From contig CM026404.1 in assembly GCA_014843695.1 (NCBI GenBank), positions 53,638,833 through 53,702,832 on the forward strand: a stretch of DNA of 64,000 nt, in the 5' to 3' direction. Within the stretch, counting starts at the first letter, position 1. Each line of letters starts with the position of its first letter. This document shows, one piece after another, positions 57,031 to 64,000 of the stretch. A model generated the notes under the pieces. That model worked only from the letters and a program-made list of their open reading frames with translations, ran no database searches and was not told the origin of the DNA. The DNA comes from Archivesica marissinica. Its lineage: Eukaryota; Mollusca; Bivalvia; Venerida; Vesicomyidae. Made by a program: the position numbers and the translations under genes.

Positions 57031-57230
57031 CGATATCGTGCGAATGCCAGACGGAATCACAGACGCTTGGGATCTAGACTCGATATCGTCCGAATGCCAG
57101 AAGGAATCACAGACGCTTGGGATCTGGACTCGATATCGTGCGAATGCCAGACGGAATCACAGACGCTTGGGATCTGGACTCGATATCGTCCGAATGCCAG
57201 ACGGAATCACAGACGCTTGGGATCTGGACA
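57031..57230. repeat. 50-bp minisatellite, 4 units
   Basis: CTCGATATCGTGCGAATGCC followed by AGACGGAATCACAGACGCTT and GGGATCTGGA is repeated four times with CGTGCG/CGTCCG and AGACGG/AGAAGG variants. Confidence 0.95.
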
Positions 57231-57366
57231 CGTGGTTTCGGGTTCAAAACCAATTGTTTAATTTAAAAAAAAAAAAATTAAGAACATTTTGATAAACCAT
57301 AGGCTTGACACTATACATACAATCATTTTAGGCCATATCCACTCTGGTAGAGACGGGGTGTCATTT
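57219..57366 (+). repeat. dispersed repeat family B, copy 2
   Basis: Matches 5725-5930 (TCTGGACA, TTTCGGGTTCAAAACC, CATAGGCTTGACACTATACAT, GGCCATATCCA). It overlaps the last unit of the 50-bp minisatellite and contains an A-rich run at about 57266-57280. Confidence 0.55.
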
Positions 57367-57369
57367 TAA

Positions 57370-57515
57370 AATATTTATAATGATCAGTACCAAATATAGG
57401 TCTGCATAATTCATAATGATCGGTACGAAATATAGTTCTGCATAATTTATAATGATCAGTTCCAAATATAGTTCTGCATAATTTATAATGACCATTACCG
57501 AACATAGTTCTGCAT
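57370..57515. repeat. 37-38-bp minisatellite, about 4 units
   Basis: TATAATGATCAGTACCAAAT followed by ATAGTTCTGCATAATT is repeated four times with small substitutions. Confidence 0.9.
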
Positions 57516-57696
57516 AATTATCAACTTCACATTTTACTCCGTTCCTTTTTCACACACAGAGTTATGGCCCTTTACTGCACTGATGCAACACTATTCGGTG
57601 ACGCATGCGTTATTTTCATAATCAATTTCCAGTCTAGTATACTTTGTCCGAACCATTGTTCAGCATCTATATTATATTTCAGGATAGATTCCAAGA

Positions 57697-57830
57697 ACCA
57701 TTAATATTTTACAAAGGTATGTCTATTTTGATGACACGACAAATACAGCCAGTATAAATACAAACCATTAATATTTTACAAATGTATGTCTATTTTGATG
57801 ACACGACAAATACAGCCAGTATAAATACAA
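57697..57830. repeat. 67-bp tandem duplication
   Basis: 57697-57763 and 57764-57830 (ACCATTAATATTTTACAAA... through CAGCCAGTATAAATACAA) differ by about one base. A second small duplication (CACCGCTATTGGAATTTCCA) lies at about 58160-58213. Otherwise 57516-58570 is single-copy. Confidence 0.9.
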
Positions 57831-58570
57831 ACTACGGCTAGACTATTAAATCATGGACTACTTTCCTCATTGATCTGGAGCTGATACGGATTTAGAACTG
57901 TCGCGAATAATGGTTAGGAAAAAAATCATATTGACCTAGTAGATTATTGCCATTTTACAGGTCGGTAAAATGTTCCTGCAGCTATTTATTTATTTATTTA
58001 AGGCATATCAATATCCCCATGTGACAATGACACAAGACATATACACTGTAAGTGCATTTGAAGGTAATTAGGAGGAACTATTACTATAGAACAAATGTCA
58101 CTGATTGGAGGAAATATAATAGCATATTTTATTATCACGTATTTAATCTTATGGTCATACACCGCTATTGGAATTTCCATAGGGGTCAGACACCGCTATT
58201 GGAATTTCCATAGGTCACCATTATAACACACAGTGCCATTATATGTTCCCCAAAAATAGTTTGGCACAAAAGACAGTAGTTTTCAACAGATTCGCCTTTG
58301 AACCACAAGAAATTGTCAAATACAATGGAGTTGACCGATTGCGGTTTTTTAAATTTCCCACTAAAGGCAACCCCCTACTCTGAAGGTAATTTGGTGGTGA
58401 ATGTTGCACTGACACCTGCATTTATAATATGCTGTTTATTTGTCACCAAATAGTCTGAAAATATTTAAAAATATTCCAAAATGCAGCTCATATATTGTAT
58501 TTTAATATTTAGAAGTAATTTTCACTATTGCTGACAATACCTACTCAGCCAATCAGTTCATGTATCAATA

Positions 58571-58860
58571 ACTCTTAAAGCGACATTACATCGCAAAAAG
58601 CAAATAAAATGCATTTTTTCACGTATAAATTCATTGCTACTACAAATTCTTCCGAATACATTCGAACACTAACATTGAATCAATAACCAGTGTTTTTGTG
58701 GATTGAAAGAATGATTTCTTATAACGGTCACCCATGCTCCTGAATTGACGTTTGTTTGTCATCGGAGTAGATACTAAACGCAAGATAATGTCGCTTAGAG
58801 ATAATTTAACTAAGAATAGTCTACAAATAAATAGGCACAAATGTGAGATATAACGGTAAA
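58571..58860 (-). repeat. dispersed repeat family A, copy 2
   Basis: The reverse complement of 651-959 at roughly 80 percent by eye, with common blocks TTAAAGCGACATTACAT, ACAAATTCTTC.GAAT and CCATGCTCCTGAA. It abuts the ATTACAT array. Confidence 0.7.
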
Positions 58861-58870
58861 TCTATACCAT

Positions 58871-61800
58871 CATATTACATTACATTACATATTACATTAC
58901 ATTACATTACATTTTACATTACATATTACATTACATTACCTTACATATTACATTACATTACATTACATATTACATTACATTACATATTACATTACATTTT
59001 ACATTACATTTTACATTACATTACATATTACATTACATTTTACATTACATATTCCATTACATTACATATTACATTACATTTTACATTACATTACATATTA
59101 CATTACATATTACATTACATTACATATTACATTACATATTACAGTACATTACATATTACATTACATTTTACATTACATATTCCATTACATATTACCGTAC
59201 ATATTACATTACATTACATTTTACATTACATTTTACATTACATTTTACATTACATTACATTTTACATTACATATTCCATTACATATTACCGTACATAGTA
59301 CATTACATTACATATTCCATTACATATTACCGTACATATTACATTACATTACATATTACATTACATTTTACATTACATTTTACATTACATATTCCATTAC
59401 ATATTACCGTACATATTACATTACATTACATTTTACATTACATATTACATCACATATTACATTGCATATTACATTACATATTACATTGCATATTACATCA
59501 CAGATTACATTGCATATTACATTACATATTACATTGCATATTACATCACAGATTACATTGCATATTACATTACATATTACATTGCATATTACATCACATA
59601 TTACATTACATATTACACTACATATTACATTCCATATTACAGATTACATCACATATTACATTGCATATTACATTACATATTACATTACATATTACACTAC
59701 ATATTACATTACAGATTACATTACATATTACATTACATATTGCAGATTACATTACATATTACATTGCATATTACATTACATATTACATTGCATATTACAT
59801 TACATATTACATTGCATATTACATTACATTACATTGCATATTACATTACATATTACATTGCATATTACATCACATATTACATTACATATTACATTACATA
59901 TTACATTGCATATTACATTGCATATTACATTGCATATTACATTGCATATTACATTGCACATTACATTACATTACATATTACATTGCATATTACATTACAT
60001 ATTACATTGCATTTTACATTACATATTACATTACATATTACATTACATTGCATATTACATCACATATTACATTACATATTACATTGCATATTACATTGCA
60101 TATTACATTACATTTTACATCACATATTCCATTACATATTACCGTACATATTCCATTACAAATTGCACTATATATTACATTGCGTATTGCATTACATATT
60201 ACACTAAATATTACATATAATATCACATATCACAATACATATTACACTACATATTACATTACATATCACAATACATATTACACTACATATTACATTACAT
60301 ATTACATTACATATTACATTACATATTACATTACAGATTACATTACAGATTACATTACATATTACATTACATATTACATATTACATTACACATTACATTA
60401 CATCTTACACATTACATTACAGATTACACATTACAAATTACATATTACAGATTACATATTACATTACATTACATATTACATTACATATTACATTACATAT
60501 TACATTACATATTACATTACATATTAAGATTACATTACAGATTACATATTACTGATTACATATTACAGATTACATATTACATTACATATTACATTACATA
60601 TTACATTACATTGCATATTACATTACATATTACATTACATATTACAGATTACATTACATATTACACATTACATATTACATTACATATTACATTACATATT
60701 ACAGATTACATATTACATTATATATTACATTACATATTACATTACATATTACATTACATTACATATTACAGATTACATTACATATTACACATTACATTAC
60801 ATATTACATTACATATTACATATTACATTACATATTACATTACATATTACATTACATATTACATATTACACATTACATATTACATATTACATTACATATT
60901 ACATTACATATTACATTACATATTACATTACAGATTACATTACAGATTACATATTACAGATTACATTACATATTACAGATTACATTACATATTACAGATT
61001 ACATTACATATTACATTGCATTACATATTACAGATTACATATTACATTACATATTACATTACATATTACAGATTACATATTACTGATTACATATTACAGA
61101 TTACATATTACATTACATATAACATTACATATTACATTACATATTACATTGCATATTACATTACATATTACATTACATATTACATATTACATATTACATA
61201 TTACAGATTACATATTACAGATTACATATTACAGATTACATATTACAGATTACATATAACATTACATATTACATTACATATTACATTACATATTACATTA
61301 CATTACATATTACATTACATATTACATTACATATTACAGATTACATTACATATTACACATTACATTACATATTACAGATTACATTACATATTACATTACA
61401 TATTACAGATTATATTACATATTACACATTACATCACATATTACATATTATATTACAGATTACATTACATATTACATTACATATTACATTACATATTACA
61501 TTACATATTACATTACATATTACATTGCATATGACATTACATATTACATTACACATTACATATTACACATTACATTACAGATTACATTACATATTACATT
61601 ACATATGACATTACATTACACTACATATTACATTACACATTACATTACATATTACATTACATTACATATTACAGATTACATTACAGATTACATATTACAT
61701 TACATATTACACATTACATATTACACATTACATATTACATATTGCATTACATATTACATTACATATTACATTACATATTACATTATATATTACATTACAT

Positions 61801-61883
61801 ATTACATTACATATTACATTATATATTACATTACATTACATTACATATTACATTACATATTACATATTACACATTACATTACT
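58871..61883. repeat. 3-kb ATTACAT-type low-complexity array
   Basis: CATATTACATTACATATTAC-like 5- and 10-bp words repeat throughout. Subregions differ: CATTTTACATT at about 59.0-59.45 kb, CATTGCATATTAC at about 59.46-60.2 kb and CAGATTACATATTACAGATT at about 60.5-61.7 kb. Stop-free frames rich in I, T, Y, H and L arise from it and are not genes. Confidence 0.97.
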
Positions 61884-62046
61884 TTTGAATTTGAAATAAA
61901 CCATATTTCTTCTATATTTCTTCTATGTTTACAGTTTACAGTATTACTTGTATATCTATTGGCGGAGCTCTGGTGCTTTGTATCAACGTATTTCTTGTTT
62001 ATCGTTGGTAACTGTTACCCAGGATATCGATGCACGCCCTCATGAA

Positions 62047-62260
62047 GTAATTAGTCATATTAGGTTTTGGGGGGATACACAGACAGGGCCGTTATTCAGA
62101 GGCTCCTCTGCTTCGTTTACGTGCACGGTGTAATTCATCGACACGCGACCGAGGTTTGAAGTTTCTGGCCAAATGACTATGCTATCATTAATTTAAGTAT
62201 GGTATAGCGGAGAATGGAACTTTCATAACGTGTGAACTGTGAACCACTGCACCACTAACC
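62047..62260 (-). mobile_element. SINE-1, degenerate copy
   Basis: Minus-strand relative of SINE-1: TTAGTCATATTAGGTTTTGG, CACAGACAGGGCC, AGGCTCCTCTGCTTCGTTTACGTGCACGGTGTAA-like body (compare 63680-63770). Its head is highly diverged. No target duplication was found. Confidence 0.6.
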
Positions 62261-63597
62261 CGCTATTTGTAAGCTATTAACGTGAAATGTATACTATTTA
62301 TTTGTCATTGTTTATACCGGTTTCAGTTGACCAGTTAATCATGTTTTAATTTGTTGTACCAATTGTACCACACTTGATTGGTACAATTGTTCAGATGAGT
62401 TCAGGTCAGGAACGAATATCGTTTGTTTGGTACCTGCATTTAGCTCATTTTTTCACGGGCGTCTGAAGGCTCTGCAAGAAATTTTAAGAAAGCAGTTACC
62501 TTACCCCACCCACTTACCAAATACGTAACCTCAAAAGAGCTAAACTTTCGTTTTCTTTTTATTTGTTTAACAAAGAATATTATTCTAAACTTATGAGAGT
62601 CTGCGATTTGTTGAACAAAATATATTAGCAAGGCTTTAAGTTGATTTAATGGTGGTCAAGTATCACGATAGAAAGTTATTTCTTAATTCTAAATAAATTG
62701 GACATACTAAGAAGAGGTGGTATTCATTTTCAACATTATTTTATTACAATATTTGCATATTTTCCCTCTAAGACGTGTCAAAGCTACTCTGTAGTTGACA
62801 TGTTCGACATAGTGAATATTTCTCACAATTAACACTAGTCTTATATAAATTTAATAAAGTGTTTTAAGGACGGTTAGCCTCTGAGAACCACATTTAATGA
62901 CCATAAATACGTTGAATGACGTTGTCAATATTGAAGGTCCTATCACTAAAGCTGGATTAGCGATGAATTACAATTTCATTATAGGCGACATCGTTTCATC
63001 TTGTTTGTTATAATGTGTGGGAAGAAAATGTATAGTTAATAATCTTGATAGCGTTTGTATAATTTCCATACACACCATGACTGCGATCGAACACTCACAA
63101 CGGATATGAAGTCACAGAAAGTAAGGGAAAGAAACGCTTACGGCTTGTCACATCTTTTAAATAATCGTCTTCAAATCATTTACAATCGTGAAATAATTAT
63201 TGAAATCCTTAATAAGTAAGAAAGCTATTTGGAAACTTGAGTTAAACTGTTCGCCATTTTGATAGAAAAAATGGCGGAATTTTAAATACTATTTTTCATG
63301 TTTCAATAGATTACCATTTGCTAGACAATGCACTATTATTTTAGCTATCATATCACCCAGAATATAAAATGTCACTCGGTTTCATTTAAAATTAACAGTA
63401 ATGTACATATCAAGAATACAAACGCACGTATATGACGTCATACGCTTAAATATGGCCGTCTCTTGAGGTAAATGTGTTATATCAAACAGGGTCGGGTCGG
63501 CACACTTTCTATAATGGATTCATAGTATAATGGTTTTTATTAGGTGAGGCTCCAGGACGCTACAATAAGACATGTTATCACCATCCCGCATCGTACA
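62261..63597. other. single-copy DNA, nothing seen
   Basis: AT-rich sequence with only short open frames (for example 62440-62631 minus) and no domain, tandem repeat or splice-supported exon. Confidence 0.5.
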
Positions 63598-63918
63598 CCA
63601 TTGTGTTATGTGTGTGTGTTATGTTTATTTATCGTCGCTACCGGTTGCCCATGTGAGCGACGCCTCCCGAACAGATTAGTCATTTTAGATTTTGGAAGAT
63701 AGTGCAATGATACAGACAGAGACCCATTCCAGAGTCTCCTCTGGTTCTTTTACGTGCACGGTGTAAAGCACCGACACTAGACCTCAGTTTAACGTCCCAT
63801 CTGAAAGACTATTAATTTTATTAGGGGTCAGACGGGGGATCGAACCTGCGATCCCTGAATTACCAGTCCAGCGTGTTACCACTGGACTACAGATCCGTCT
63901 ATTACCCCATTGTGTTAT
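63598..63918 (-). mobile_element. SINE-1, full-length copy with perfect 12-bp TSD
   Basis: The element is about 63610-63906. On the minus strand: head AGACGGATCTGTAGTCCAGT with B-box GGTTCGATCC, body TCTTTCAGATGGGACG and AGAGGAGACTCTGGAATGGG, tail CGGTAGCGACGATAAATAAA and a short AC-rich end. CCATTGTGTTAT occurs at 63598-63609 and again at 63907-63918. The intact tRNA head and perfect duplication indicate recent insertion. Confidence 0.9.
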
Positions 63919-64000
63919 ACATTTAGACCAAACTAGCCTAATTCTCGTTCAATCAAGGTGAGGAGTGACATTGGATAGTTCCGTAAGTTTCTGCTACACC

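Noticed and set aside
59462..61534. Long I/T/Y/H/L open frames
   Set aside because: They arise from ATTACAT low-complexity DNA, with several overlapping frames open at once.

Overview
This is a eukaryotic nuclear window, most likely from a marine invertebrate and probably a mollusc. The reasons are a eukaryotic tRNA-Gly(GCC), several tRNA-derived SINE families, Tc1-like transposons, a CR1/L2-type LINE with a 2A-like peptide (a combination reported from molluscs, echinoderms and other animals), introns with GT..AG boundaries, and AT-rich DNA with long minisatellite arrays. No prokaryotic gene organisation is present. The phylum is an inference, because no host marker gene was compared.

Layout. 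0-9.2 kb: short minisatellites, two hAT-type MITE copies, a 30-bp array (2.75-4.62 kb), a 23-bp array (6.76-7.23 kb) and SINEs of four families, ending with tRNA-Gly at 9170-9240. 9.5-11.1 kb: a decayed Tc1-like transposon. 11.25-14.58 kb: a 21-bp satellite. 14.7-28.7 kb, minus strand: a split host gene for a bZIP transcription factor (AP-1/ATF3/JDP2/Fos-like exon plan). Its terminal zipper exon is at 14708-15124, its basic-region exon occurs twice in tandem (27617-27724 and 27830-27937), and a 5' coding exon lies near 28280. The 12.5-kb intron between basic region and zipper holds an intact Tc1-like transposon (17488-19004), a SINE and more than 7 kb of 32-bp and 41-bp arrays. 28.7-38.6 kb is almost entirely arrays (68, 19/28, 47, 38 and 27 bp). 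39.1-41.8 kb: a LINE 3' fragment split by a DNA element with long inverted repeats and an internal foldback. 42.1-50.6 kb: a 66-bp satellite interrupted by a nearly full-length, dead LINE (45232-50000, minus) with a 2A-like motif, AP endonuclease, reverse transcriptase and 55-bp monomers at its 5' end. 50.8-58.5 kb: a MITE, 42/41-bp and 49-bp arrays and mostly single-copy AT-rich DNA. 58.87-61.88 kb: a 3-kb ATTACAT-type array. 62-64 kb: single-copy DNA and two SINE-1 copies, one with a 12-bp target-site duplication.

Nearly half of the window is tandem repeat, made of about twenty unrelated unit sequences. The very long open frames inside the 21-, 23-, 30-, 27- and 42-bp arrays come from repeats without stop codons and are not genes. 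The only host protein gene I can support well is the bZIP gene. The points I rate highest are the recent tandem duplication of its DNA-binding exon (213 bp, one mismatch, with part of a SINE), the 2A-bearing LINE, and a 3-kb array in which most 38-bp units carry a consensus 5' splice site.
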